Of a stretch of DNA of 17,619 nucleotides, positions 1 to 7,305 are shown in pieces. A program made the translations under genes and the position numbers. How positions within the stretch are numbered: position 1 is the stretch's first letter; the number at the start of each line of letters is the position of its first letter. Source of the DNA: DASTCC01 sp035711465 (GTDB lineage: Bacteria; Acidobacteriota; Vicinamibacteria; Vicinamibacterales; SCN-69-37); contig DASTCC010000548.1 in the NCBI GenBank assembly GCA_035711465.1, positions 1 to 17,619 on the forward strand, written 5' to 3'. The notes under the pieces were generated by a model. It did no database searches, was not told where the DNA came from, and saw only the letters and a program-made list of their open reading frames with translations.

Positions 1-139
1 TCACGACGACGTCGATCGAGCCCGGATCGAGCCCGGCCAGCACGTCGAGGCAGTCGCTCTGGTAGAGGCGGACGCGGCTCGTCCCGACCCTGAACTCGAT
101 CGGCGGCAGCGCTCGCGGGGTGACCAGGGCCAGTGCCAT
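1..139 (-). CDS. Site-specific DNA methyltransferase, N-terminal fragment (runs off window)
   Basis: Only the first 46 codons are present; the gene continues beyond base 1. From the ATG at 139 the translation contains RLYQSDCLDVLAGL followed by GSIDVVV, and the next codon begins with A. In N6-adenine/N4-cytosine methyltransferases this is the strand-helix-strand leading into the DPPY/SPPY catalytic motif (pattern LYxGDCLDVLxxLpdgSvDvvvTDPPY), which would lie just outside the window. A GAGAAG ribosome-binding-like stretch lies 8 nt upstream of the ATG, and a TACTAT -10-like hexamer at 169-174 could serve it. The product would transfer a methyl group from SAM to a base in DNA. Whether it is an orphan or part of a restriction-modification system cannot be seen. 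The family call rests on a short motif, so it is moderate. Confidence 0.6.
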   Translation of the reverse strand, partial: MALALVTPRALPPIEFRVGTSRVRLYQSDCLDVLAGLDPGSIDVVV

Positions 140-192
140 ATGCGTGGCTTCTCGGACGCAGGGTCACAATAGTACAGAGGAAATAGCTGACG

Positions 193-210
193 CGCGCCCG
201 GGCGGGCGCG
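193..210 (-). terminator. GC-rich hairpin after the small Cys-rich gene
   Basis: CGCGCCC (193-199) can pair with GGGCGCG (204-210) across a 4-nt loop. It lies just downstream of the minus-strand stop at 232. No proper U-tract follows on the minus strand, only a short ATTT, so intrinsic termination is uncertain. Confidence 0.3.
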
Positions 211-231
211 AAAGCGACCGGGAACCGGCCG

Positions 232-441
232 CTAGGACGCGCGCATCGCGTCGACCGAACCGAAGCCGTGGGCGACCCGGTCAGCGCTGACCGGCTGGTT
301 GCGCTGATGGCCGACCTGGGAACACGCCGCGCCCTTCTCTTCGATGTAGGTGATCTCGCGGTTCGATCCGACTTCGCGGTACCGACCGGAGACGCACCCG
401 CAGTTGAGCGTCGTGAACCCCAGCAGGCGGACAAGGCTCAT
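232..441 (-). CDS. Small conserved-looking CxC protein of unknown function (69 aa)
   Basis: I do not recognise a named family. The ATG at 441 is preceded by a GAGGT ribosome-binding site about 6 nt upstream, which supports real translation. The 69-residue product is soluble, with no signal peptide or membrane segment. It carries a Cys-x-Cys (C14, C16), then C40 and H45, a spacing that could bind a metal. The middle segment GRYREVGSNREITYIEEKG reads like a constrained beta-rich fold rather than random antisense translation. It lies upstream of the methyltransferase on the same strand, with a 92-bp gap holding a hairpin, so a shared transcript is possible but not shown. Function is unknown; confidence reflects that the gene is real, not its role. 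Confidence 0.5.
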   Translation of the reverse strand: MSLVRLLGFTTLNCGCVSGRYREVGSNREITYIEEKGAACSQVGHQRNQPVSADRVAHGFGSVDAMRAS

Positions 442-1027
442 CGAGGGACCTCGGCCTGCACCAATGCAAGCGGTGTACCGGCCAGGATGCTGTTCGCGAC
501 GTCAAACGAGCAGGCCGGGAGCGAGTGGCCGGCAACCAGATACGGCGCGTTTCATCCAGGCTTCCTCACGGATGACAAACTTGTGGCATACCAACGCCAT
601 TCCAATTGGATTCGCTGAAACGAATCGATGGATCGCGTGAGCGCACCGGGAACGCCACTAACGTCGGGCAGGCGGAGCGAGGCGCGTCCCATCGTCGCGT
701 CAGTTGAATCGCGACGACCGAGCGCGCCACGAATGTAACCCGCGTGACAATCGGGCGCGTTCGGAAGCCTTCCCGTCGGCTGTTTTCTGTCGCCGCTGCT
801 GAAGATGGTCGCGGCGAGGCTGATTTTCGTTGCCGTGGAGGCCGATAAGCCGGGCATCAAGCGCGTGAGTGCGGGTGACGCGCGCCTCGATCGACCCCCT
901 GCCGGCCGTGGTACGAGGTTTGATTCAGCTGTTAGCTGTTGCCGGTCAACGACTTGTGATGGTAGGATTCCCCGCCCAATTACAGATCGCGCGCCCCGAT
1001 CGGGGAGGTCTGCGTCGTGGAGAGTCG
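442..1027. other. Gene-poor interval between divergent genes
   Basis: No convincing gene lies here. Open frames on both strands have implausible Arg/Pro/Ser-rich translations without ribosome-binding sites. Visible structures are a perfect palindrome TCCAATTGGA (601-610), overlapped by a 6-bp hairpin GATTCG/CGAATC (609-614 with 621-626), and a possible promoter for the downstream carboxypeptidase at 939-968. The interval is slightly richer in A+T than its neighbours and should contain the control regions of both flanking genes. Confidence 0.5.
939..968 (+). promoter_or_regulatory. Possible sigma70-type promoter for the carboxypeptidase
   Basis: TTGCCG (939-944) and TAGGAT (963-968) are separated by 18 nt and would start transcription about 50 nt before the ATG at 1028. 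Both hexamers are imperfect, so this is a weak call. Confidence 0.3.
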
Positions 1028-2026
1028 ATGCCGGGAATAGCAATGCGGGTCGTGGCGGTGTCGGCAGCCCTGCTGCTGGCGTTTGGCAATGTCGCAGTCG
1101 CCGAGGCCCAGACCACCAAGAAGAAATCGACGACCACGACCAGGACCGCTCTGGCGCGGCAGCGCGCCGCCCAGCGCGCCCGCGTCACCGCCGCCCAGCG
1201 GGCCGAACGCGAGGCGATGACCGCGCACTTCAAGCGCGATCAGCTCGGCAACCTCGTTCCTGACGTCAACGCCGCCGCCGCCATCGTCTACAACCCGCAG
1301 ACCGGCGAGGTGATCTGGGAGGAGAACTCTCACGATCAGCGCTCGATCGCGAGCCTGACGAAGCTGATGACCGTCGCCACGTTCATGGCCGACGATCCCG
1401 ATCTCACGGCGCGGGTCACCGTCACGTCGGCCGACACGCGCGGCGCCAACGTCACCTTTCTGCGCGCCGGCGAGAACATCACCTATCGCGATCTGCTGCA
1501 CCTCGTGCTGATCGCGTCGGACAACGCCGCCGCGCGCGTCCTGGCGCGCACGTCGGAGGGCGGCTCGGCCGCGTTCATCGGCCGGATGAACGAGATGGCC
1601 GCGCACCTCGGCCTCACCAGCACGAGCTACGCCGATCCGTCCGGGCTCGACGCCCGGAACGTCTCGTCGGCCTACGATCTGTCCCAGCTCATCGCCTTCG
1701 TCTCGTCCGACGACCGCATCTCCAGCATCATGCGCAAGACGGACTACACGGCGAGGACGAGCCGCCGCACGGTCACGGTCCACAACACCAACAAGCTGCT
1801 CGGCACGGACGTCGACGTCCGCGGCGGCAAGACCGGCTTCATCACCAAGGCCGGCTACTGTCTCGCGACGCTCCTCCAGGTCCCGCAGGGCGGCACGGTC
1901 TCGGTGGTGGTGCTCGGCGCGAGCAACAGCCCGACTCGCTTCTGGGCGGCGCGGCACCTGTTCGCGTGGGTGCTCGGCCGCGCGCAGGGCCTGGTGGGCA
2001 GCGACGACGAGCTTCTGAACCGCTAG
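1028..2026 (+). CDS. D-alanyl-D-alanine carboxypeptidase, peptidase S11 (low-molecular-weight PBP)
   Basis: This periplasmic serine DD-peptidase trims the terminal D-Ala from peptidoglycan pentapeptides or cuts cross-links. All three active-site motifs of the family are present: SLTK with Ser109 and Lys112, SDN at 164-166, and KTG at 268-270. An N-terminal hydrophobic stretch (MRVVAVSAALLLAFGNVAVA) followed by AEAQ looks like a Sec signal peptide. A Lys/Thr/Arg/Ala-rich linker of about 45 residues then precedes the catalytic domain. The start is placed at 1028 because GGAGAG lies just upstream; ATG 1043 would also give an intact signal peptide. At 332 aa it lacks an obvious C-terminal amphipathic anchor like that of E. 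coli DacA, so it is closer to the PbpG/DacD-like short forms. It stands alone, 43 bp before glgA. Confidence 0.93.
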   Translation: MPGIAMRVVAVSAALLLAFGNVAVAEAQTTKKKSTTTTRTALARQRAAQRARVTAAQRAEREAMTAHFKRDQLGNLVPDVNAAAAIVYNPQTGEVIWEENSHDQRSIASLTKLMTVATFMADDPDLTARVTVTSADTRGANVTFLRAGENITYRDLLHLVLIASDNAAARVLARTSEGGSAAFIGRMNEMAAHLGLTSTSYADPSGLDARNVSSAYDLSQLIAFVSSDDRISSIMRKTDYTARTSRRTVTVHNTNKLLGTDVDVRGGKTGFITKAGYCLATLLQVPQGGTVSVVVLGASNSPTRFWAARHLFAWVLGRAQGLVGSDDELLNR

Positions 2027-2052
2027 CCCGGACCAATCCCTTCCTGGCTTCC

Positions 2053-2061
2053 TGCTAGACT
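2053..2061 (+). promoter_or_regulatory. Extended -10 promoter immediately upstream of glgA
   Basis: TGC-TAGACT (2053-2061) matches an extended -10 element (TGnTAnnnT). It ends 8 nt before the GTG at 2070, so transcription would start at or within a couple of bases of the start codon and give a leaderless or nearly leaderless mRNA. No clear -35 is seen. The same motif recurs before hflX. Confidence 0.4.
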
Positions 2062-2069
2062 CGCGTTCA

Positions 2070-3620
2070 GTGGACGCGCGTCTCGAGCGTCGCAGGGCTG
2101 CGAGCCCGCATCCGCATCCGTTGGCCGGCCGCGCGCCGCGTCTCGGTATCGTGATGGTCGCCTCGGAAGCCACGCCGTGGGCGAAGACCGGCGGGCTCGC
2201 CGACGTCGTCGCCGCGCTGCCCACCGCGCTGGGGTCGCTCGGTCATCGCGTCACCACGATTCTTCCCAAGTACCGCGGCGTTCGCGCCGACGTCGGCGTT
2301 CGGCTCGAGCGCGGCGTCCGCGTCGGTCCGACCGAGTACACGGTCGGCTGCGAGACGGTGGATCTGTCGCCGCGCCGCCGGGCCGTGTTCATCGACTATC
2401 CGCCGTATTTCGATCGCGACGGCATTTACGGCGTCGGCGGACGTGACTACGCCGACAGCGCGCAACGCTACGCGCTGCTCGCGACCGCGGCGCTCGACGT
2501 CGCCGCGGCCGACCTCGCCAGCTGGCCGGCCGACGTGATTCACGCGCACGACTGGCAAGGAGGTCTGGCGCCGGCGCTGCTCGCGCTGACGCCCGGGCGA
2601 TGGCCGGCGCTCCTCCAGAGCGCGCGCGTCTTCACCATCCACAACCTCGCGTACCAAGGCTTGTTTCCCAGGGACGTCGTGCCCGCGGTCGGCCTGCCGT
2701 GGCGCGCCTTCGACATCGCCGGCGGCGAGTTCTGGGGCCAGTTCAGCTATCTCAAGGCCGGGATCAACTACGCGGATCGCATCACGACCGTCAGCCCGCG
2801 TTACGCCGAGGAGATTCTCACGCCGGCCTTCGGCGTCGGCATGGAGGGGGTGTTACAGGCGCGGCGTCACCGGTTTCAGGGCATCCTCAACGGCATCGAC
2901 ACCGCGGTCTGGGATCCGCAGACCGACCCGCACCTGCCCGCGCATTTCGGGCCGGGCGACCTCGCCGGCAAGCGCGTGTGCAAGCGCGCGCTCCTCGAAC
3001 GCGTTGGCCTTCCCGTCGGCGACGACGCGCTCGAACGCCCGCTGATCGGGCTTGTGTCGCGGCTGGTCGCGCAGAAGGGCCTCGATCTTGTCGAAGGTGC
3101 GGCGACGGCGCTCATGGCGCTCGACGCGGCGTGGGTGTTCGTCGGCAGCGGCGAGCCGCGCTTCGAAGGGTTTCTGAAACGGCTGGCGGCGGCGCATCCG
3201 TCGCGCGTGGCGGCGGTCATCGGCTTCGACGAGTCACTCGCGCACCTGGTCGAAGCCGGCTCGGACATGTTTCTGATGCCGTCGCATTTCGAGCCGTGCG
3301 GCCTCAACCAGATGTACAGCCTGCGTTACGGCACCGTGCCGATCGTGCGCGCCGTCGGCGGCCTCGACGACACGATTCAGCCCTACACCGCGCGGGCGGT
3401 GAAGGCCAACGGGTTCAAGTTCCACGACGCGACGCCCGACGCTCTGGCGCGGACGGTCCGGCAGGCCGTGCGTTTGTATCGCGACAAGGAACGCTGGCAT
3501 CCACTGATAGAGCAGGGGATGGCGGAGGACCACTCGTGGGCCCGATCCGCCAGGGAATATGTCAAAGTGTACAGACGGGCCCGGCTGGACGCCGCTGCAA
3601 GGAGCGGCCTGACGAGCTGA
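2070..3620 (+). CDS. glgA: Glycogen synthase (ADP-glucose starch synthase, GT5)
   Basis: The enzyme extends alpha-1,4-glucan chains using ADP-glucose. The N-terminal Rossmann domain opens with GIVMVASEATPWAKTGGLADV, including the K-T-G-G ADP-glucose binding loop at residues 39-42. The C-terminal domain contains the GT5 signature SHFEPCGLNQMYSLRYG with Glu408 and the following GGLDDT. HNLAYQG and the HDWQ motif are also present. At 516 aa it is a little longer than the usual 470-490, because the GTG at 2070 leaves about 25 poorly conserved residues ahead of the first beta strand. An in-frame TTG at 2121 is the only alternative that keeps the whole fold. There is no Shine-Dalgarno at the GTG, consistent with the adjacent -10 element. 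trxA follows after 21 bp and may be co-transcribed. No other glycogen gene is nearby. Confidence 0.95.
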   Translation: MDARLERRRAASPHPHPLAGRAPRLGIVMVASEATPWAKTGGLADVVAALPTALGSLGHRVTTILPKYRGVRADVGVRLERGVRVGPTEYTVGCETVDLSPRRRAVFIDYPPYFDRDGIYGVGGRDYADSAQRYALLATAALDVAAADLASWPADVIHAHDWQGGLAPALLALTPGRWPALLQSARVFTIHNLAYQGLFPRDVVPAVGLPWRAFDIAGGEFWGQFSYLKAGINYADRITTVSPRYAEEILTPAFGVGMEGVLQARRHRFQGILNGIDTAVWDPQTDPHLPAHFGPGDLAGKRVCKRALLERVGLPVGDDALERPLIGLVSRLVAQKGLDLVEGAATALMALDAAWVFVGSGEPRFEGFLKRLAAAHPSRVAAVIGFDESLAHLVEAGSDMFLMPSHFEPCGLNQMYSLRYGTVPIVRAVGGLDDTIQPYTARAVKANGFKFHDATPDALARTVRQAVRLYRDKERWHPLIEQGMAEDHSWARSAREYVKVYRRARLDAAARSGLTS

Positions 3621-3641
3621 CCGGTAACAGCAGGAGAATCG

Positions 3642-3971
3642 ATGGCATCGCAGAACCTTCAGACGTTTACCGACGGGAACTTCGACGCGAGCGTGCTGCA
3701 GTCGCAGACGCCGGTCCTCGTGGACTTCTGGGCCGAATGGTGCGGCCCGTGCCGCGCGATGGAACCGCATATCGACGCTTTCGCCGGCGATTACGCTGGC
3801 AAGGTCACGGTCGGCAAGCTCAACGTCGATGACAATCCGGGCATCACGATGAAGTACATGGTGCGCGGCATTCCCACGGTGATCCTGTTCAAGGGAGGCC
3901 AGATCGTCGATCAAATCGTCGGGCTCGCCGACAAGGGCACGATCAAGCAGATGGTCGACAAGCACCTGTAA
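3642..3971 (+). CDS. trxA: Thioredoxin
   Basis: This 109-residue cytoplasmic disulfide reductase has the classical WCGPC active site at residues 33-37 (Cys34, Cys37), preceded by VLVDFWAEWC. The cis-proline region GIPTVILFKGG completes the single thioredoxin fold. A strong AGGAGA ribosome-binding site sits 5 nt before the ATG. trxB starts 6 nt after its stop, so the enzyme and its reductase form a compact unit. Length and motifs are standard for TrxA. Confidence 0.97.
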   Translation: MASQNLQTFTDGNFDASVLQSQTPVLVDFWAEWCGPCRAMEPHIDAFAGDYAGKVTVGKLNVDDNPGITMKYMVRGIPTVILFKGGQIVDQIVGLADKGTIKQMVDKHL

Positions 3972-3977
3972 TCGGTC

Positions 3978-4949
3978 GTGTCAGAGTCCATCCACAACGT
4001 CGTCGTCATCGGCTCGGGACCGGCCGGGCTGACCGCGGCCCTGTACACGGCGCGCGCGAACCTGCACCCGATCGTCTTCGAAGGGCTCGATGCCGGTGGT
4101 CAGCTGATGATGACCACCGAAGTCGAGAACTTCCCCGGATTCCGCGACGGCATCATGGGGCCCGATCTGATGGCCGCGATGCGCGAGCAGGCGGCCCGGT
4201 TCGGCGCCGACCTCCGCCGCGGCAACGTGCAGTCCGTCGATTTGTCGACCCGGCCATTCACCATCCGCACCGACGATGCCGTCGTCCTGAGCCGCACCGC
4301 GATCATCGCGACCGGCGCCTCGGCCCGGCTACTGGGGCTGCCGTCAGAACGCGCGCTCATGGGGCATGGCGTCTCGACCTGTGCGACCTGCGACGGGTTC
4401 TTCTTCCGCGGCAAGCCGATTGCCGTGATCGGCGGCGGCGACTCGGCCATGGAAGAGGCGAACTTCCTCACGCGCTTCGCCTCGAAAGTGACCGTCGTCC
4501 ATCGCCGCGACACCCTGCGCGCGTCGAAGATCATGCAGGACAAGGCGCTCGCCAACCCGAAGATCGCCTTCGAGTGGGACTCGGAAGTCGTCGCGGTTCA
4601 CGACCCGGCCCGGGGCGTCGTGTCCGGGATCCGACTGCGCAACCTCAAGACCGGCGTCGAGAAGGACCTGGCCGTCGAGGGGATGTTCGTCGCGATCGGT
4701 CACAATCCGAACACGTCGCTGTTCGTCGGGCAGCTCGAGATGGACGAGGCGGGCTATCTGGTGACCAGGGGCGGCGCGAAGACGAACATCCCGGGCGTCT
4801 TCGCCTGCGGCGACGTACAGGATCGGATCTACCGTCAGGCGATCACAGCCGCGGGGTCAGGCTGCATGGCCGCGCTCGACGCCGAGCGGTTTCTCGAACA
4901 CAGCACTCACGAAATCCACCCGCCGCCGATGACCTCGTCGCCGTCGTAG
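3978..4949 (+). CDS. trxB: Thioredoxin reductase (NADPH)
   Basis: This FAD-dependent reductase passes electrons from NADPH to the thioredoxin encoded just upstream. The FAD-binding GSGPAGL begins at residue 12, the redox pair CATC is Cys135/Cys138, and the NADPH-binding GGGDSA is at 152-157 with HRR at 175-177. The C-terminal FAD motif GVFACGDVQD is present. The start is GTG at 3978 without a visible Shine-Dalgarno, likely translated by coupling to trxA. At 323 aa it is about normal length. Its last 14 or so residues (after ERFLEH) are not a recognisable part of the fold and are encoded antisense to the conserved 3' end of mnmA, with a 43-bp overlap of the two reading frames. Confidence 0.96.
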   Translation: MSESIHNVVVIGSGPAGLTAALYTARANLHPIVFEGLDAGGQLMMTTEVENFPGFRDGIMGPDLMAAMREQAARFGADLRRGNVQSVDLSTRPFTIRTDDAVVLSRTAIIATGASARLLGLPSERALMGHGVSTCATCDGFFFRGKPIAVIGGGDSAMEEANFLTRFASKVTVVHRRDTLRASKIMQDKALANPKIAFEWDSEVVAVHDPARGVVSGIRLRNLKTGVEKDLAVEGMFVAIGHNPNTSLFVGQLEMDEAGYLVTRGGAKTNIPGVFACGDVQDRIYRQAITAAGSGCMAALDAERFLEHSTHEIHPPPMTSSPS

Positions 4950-5971
4950 AAGACGACCGCCTGTCCCGGCGTGATCGCCGTCTGCGGCTCGTCGAAATCG
5001 AGCGACGCCGTTCGATCGCCGGTCGCCACGACCGTCGCCGGCGCGTCCTGGTGGCGATGCCGGATGCGCGCGGTGACGCGGCGGACGCCGTCGGGCGCGA
5101 TACCCGCAATCCAGTTCACGCCGGTCGCGTCGAGGTGCGTCGAGCCGAGCTCGTCGCGCGTGCCCACGATCACGGTCGACGTCGCCGGCTCGAGCCGCAG
5201 CACGTAGAGCGGCGAGCCCGTCGACAAGCCCAGCCCCTTCCGCTGTCCGACGGTGAAGCGATGGATGCCGCGATGTTCGCCGATCGTGCGGCCGGTCGAG
5301 TCTTTGATCTCGCCGGCGCGCGCACCCTCCGGCAGGCGGCGCTCGACGAAGCGCGCGGCATCGCCGTCGGGGACGAAGCAGATCTCGTGGCTGTCGGGCT
5401 TGTCGGCAACGTTGAGGCCGAGCCGGGCCGCATGTGCCCGCACCTCCGGCTTGGTGAGATGGCCGACGGGGAACATCGCGCCGGCGAGCTGATCCTGCGT
5501 GAGGCCGAACAGGAAGTACGACTGGTCCTTGTTCGGGTCGACGCCGCGGAGGAGCTGATAGCGGCGCGTCGAGTCGTCGAAGCGCAGACGCGCGTAATGG
5601 CCGGTCGCCACGGTCGCCGCGCCGAGGCCGTGGGCGCGGTCGAGGAGAGTCGAGAACTTCAGGTCCGCGTTGCAGTGTACGCACGGAATCGGGGTGCGGC
5701 CGGCCGCGTACTCGTCGACGAAGTCGCGCACCACGGTGGCCTGGAACTCGCGCTCGAAATTGACGAGATAGTGCGGAAACCGGAGCGCCGCCGCGACCCG
5801 TCGCGCGTCGTGCAAATCGTCGAGGCTGCAGCACGATCCGAACGCCTCCGGCGACGCGCGCTGATCGTAGAGCTGCATCGACAGGCCGATGACCTCATGA
5901 CCCGCCTCGGCGAGCAGCGCGGCGGCGACGGAGGAATCCACGCCGCCCGACATGGCGACAACGACACGCAT
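4907..5971 (-). CDS. mnmA: tRNA-specific 2-thiouridylase
   Basis: MnmA adenylates and thiolates U34 of the tRNAs for Lys, Glu and Gln to give 2-thiouridine. The ATP-pyrophosphatase P-loop SGGVDSS is at residues 8-14. The catalytic cysteines are recognisable as Cys100 in the PCVHCN segment and Cys198 in SHEICF. The conserved C-terminal barrel ends with VVFYDGDEVIGGGW. At 354 aa the length is typical. The ATG at 5971 lies 2 nt after the iscS stop on the same strand, so the sulfur donor and acceptor are co-transcribed, like yrvO-mnmA in Bacillus. An extra Cys pair (Cys47, Cys48) lies between the P-loop and the catalytic segment; its role is unknown. The 3' end overlaps trxB on the opposite strand. 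Confidence 0.95.
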   Translation of the reverse strand: MRVVVAMSGGVDSSVAAALLAEAGHEVIGLSMQLYDQRASPEAFGSCCSLDDLHDARRVAAALRFPHYLVNFEREFQATVVRDFVDEYAAGRTPIPCVHCNADLKFSTLLDRAHGLGAATVATGHYARLRFDDSTRRYQLLRGVDPNKDQSYFLFGLTQDQLAGAMFPVGHLTKPEVRAHAARLGLNVADKPDSHEICFVPDGDAARFVERRLPEGARAGEIKDSTGRTIGEHRGIHRFTVGQRKGLGLSTGSPLYVLRLEPATSTVIVGTRDELGSTHLDATGVNWIAGIAPDGVRRVTARIRHRHQDAPATVVATGDRTASLDFDEPQTAITPGQAVVFYDGDEVIGGGWIS

Positions 5972-5973
5972 GG

Positions 5974-7140
5974 CTATTTGAGAGCGGCCGCGGTCCGCGT
6001 CAGGCCGCGCAGCTTGGCGACCAGGCCCGGCAGGACGGACGCGACGAAGTCGACCTCGTCGACCGTCGAGGACGAGCCGAGGCTGAAGCGCAGCGAATTG
6101 CGCGTGCGCGGCGCGGGCAGGCCCATGCCGCGCAGCACGTGCGACGGCTCGAGGGTGCCCGACGAGCAGGCCGACCCGGTGGAGACGGCCACGCCGTCGA
6201 GATCGAGCGCGATGAGCAGCGACTCGGCCTCGATGCCGTCGAAGCTGATGTTGGTCGTGTTCGGCACTCGCGAGGCGCGATCGCCGTTGACGGTCGTGCC
6301 CGGCACCTCGCGCAGGATCGCGGTCTCGAGCCGATCGCGCAGCGCGGCGATCGCCGATCGCTTGTCGAGCGTCGCGAGCGCATGACCGGCAGCGACGCCG
6401 AGGCCGACGAGCGCGGGGACGTTCTCCGTGCCGGCGCGCCGGTTGCGCTCCTGCCGTCCGCCGGTGGCGAATGGCGCGAGCCTGACGCCGCGACGGATCC
6501 AGAGCGCGCCGGTCCCTTTCGGTCCGCCGAACTTGTGGCCGGAGACCGCGAGCAGATCCACGCCGAGATCCTTGACCGACACCGGTATCTTGCCGGCGCT
6601 CTGCACCGCGTCCGTGTGGAAGAGCGCGCCGCGCTCGTGCGCGATCCGCGCGAGCTCGGCGACCGGTTGGATCGTGCCGACTTCGTTGTTGGCGTGCATC
6701 ACCGCGACGATCGCCGTGTCGTCGGTGATGGCCTGACGCAGGGCGTCGGGATCGACGACGCCCGACTCGCCAGGACGCAGCCGCGTCACGCGACAGCCGC
6801 GCCGCTCGAGGTCCGCGGCCGTCTGCAGCACCGCTTCGTGCTCGATCGCGCTGACGATGACGTGCCGGCGGCCGGTCGGCTCGAGTGCGGCGACGGCGCC
6901 GCGGATCGCGGCGTTGTCCGACTCGGTCCCGCCTGACGTGAACACGACTTCGCGGGGCTCCGCGCCAATGAGCGCCGCCACGGCGTAGCGCGCGTCGTCC
7001 AGCGCCGCCTTCGCCCGCTGCCCGAACGCGTGGACGGAGGAGGCGTTGCCAAAATTGTCATTCATCGCCGCCGCGACCGCCTCGACGACGCCTGGCGCGT
7101 GGGGTGCGGTGGCGTTGAAGTCGAAATAAATGCGCACCAT
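5974..7140 (-). CDS. iscS: Cysteine desulfurase (class V aminotransferase fold)
   Basis: This PLP enzyme removes sulfur from cysteine and hands it over as a persulfide. The PLP lysine is Lys203 in SGHKFGGPKGTGALW. HANNEVGT, GGTESDN (70-76) and HTDAVQ are the usual cofactor-binding motifs. The catalytic cysteine is Cys325 in STGSACSSGTLEPSHVL, a mobile-loop sequence of the IscS/NifS type. I start at ATG 7140 (MVRIYFDFNA) because the family begins at this strand. An in-frame ATG at 7167 would add nine residues unlike the family. Its placement directly before mnmA points to tRNA thiolation as its main job, and no Fe-S scaffold genes are visible nearby. A TGCTACCAT element (minus, 7154-7146) just upstream resembles the -10 elements before glgA and hflX but is close to the start. 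Confidence 0.93.
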   Translation of the reverse strand: MVRIYFDFNATAPHAPGVVEAVAAAMNDNFGNASSVHAFGQRAKAALDDARYAVAALIGAEPREVVFTSGGTESDNAAIRGAVAALEPTGRRHVIVSAIEHEAVLQTAADLERRGCRVTRLRPGESGVVDPDALRQAITDDTAIVAVMHANNEVGTIQPVAELARIAHERGALFHTDAVQSAGKIPVSVKDLGVDLLAVSGHKFGGPKGTGALWIRRGVRLAPFATGGRQERNRRAGTENVPALVGLGVAAGHALATLDKRSAIAALRDRLETAILREVPGTTVNGDRASRVPNTTNISFDGIEAESLLIALDLDGVAVSTGSACSSGTLEPSHVLRGMGLPAPRTRNSLRFSLGSSSTVDEVDFVASVLPGLVAKLRGLTRTAAALK

Positions 7141-7193
7141 TTCACATGGTAGCACTCCCTCGTCCATGAGCTAAGTTCAAGCGCCACAAAGGG

Positions 7194-7223
7194 TAGACAG
7201 TTTTCGTAAGCGGCCGATATACT
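7194..7223 (+). promoter_or_regulatory. Sigma70-type promoter for the bactofilin gene
   Basis: TAGACA (7194-7199) and TATACT (7218-7223), 18 nt apart, each differ from consensus by one base. The predicted transcript would have a leader of roughly 75 nt before the ATG at 7306. It lies in the divergent interval between iscS and the bactofilin gene. Confidence 0.6.
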
Positions 7224-7305
7224 CTGCGGAGCCTGACTCCCCGGCTGGCCCGCCGGCGCCTCGGCTGGCCAAATCCCAGGCGAATCGCGGCTTGGAGATC
7301 AACAC

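Noticed and set aside
552..1043. 163-codon minus-strand open frame in the gene-poor interval
   Set aside because: It overlaps the carboxypeptidase start, has no ribosome-binding site, and its translation looks random.
980..2224. 414-codon minus-strand open frame
   Set aside because: It is antisense to the carboxypeptidase with its complete SxxK/SxN/KTG set and has no domain of its own.
4574..6385. 603-codon plus-strand open frame
   Set aside because: It overlaps the end of trxB out of frame and the whole of mnmA plus part of iscS antisense. Composition is low-complexity Arg/Ala with no recognisable motif.
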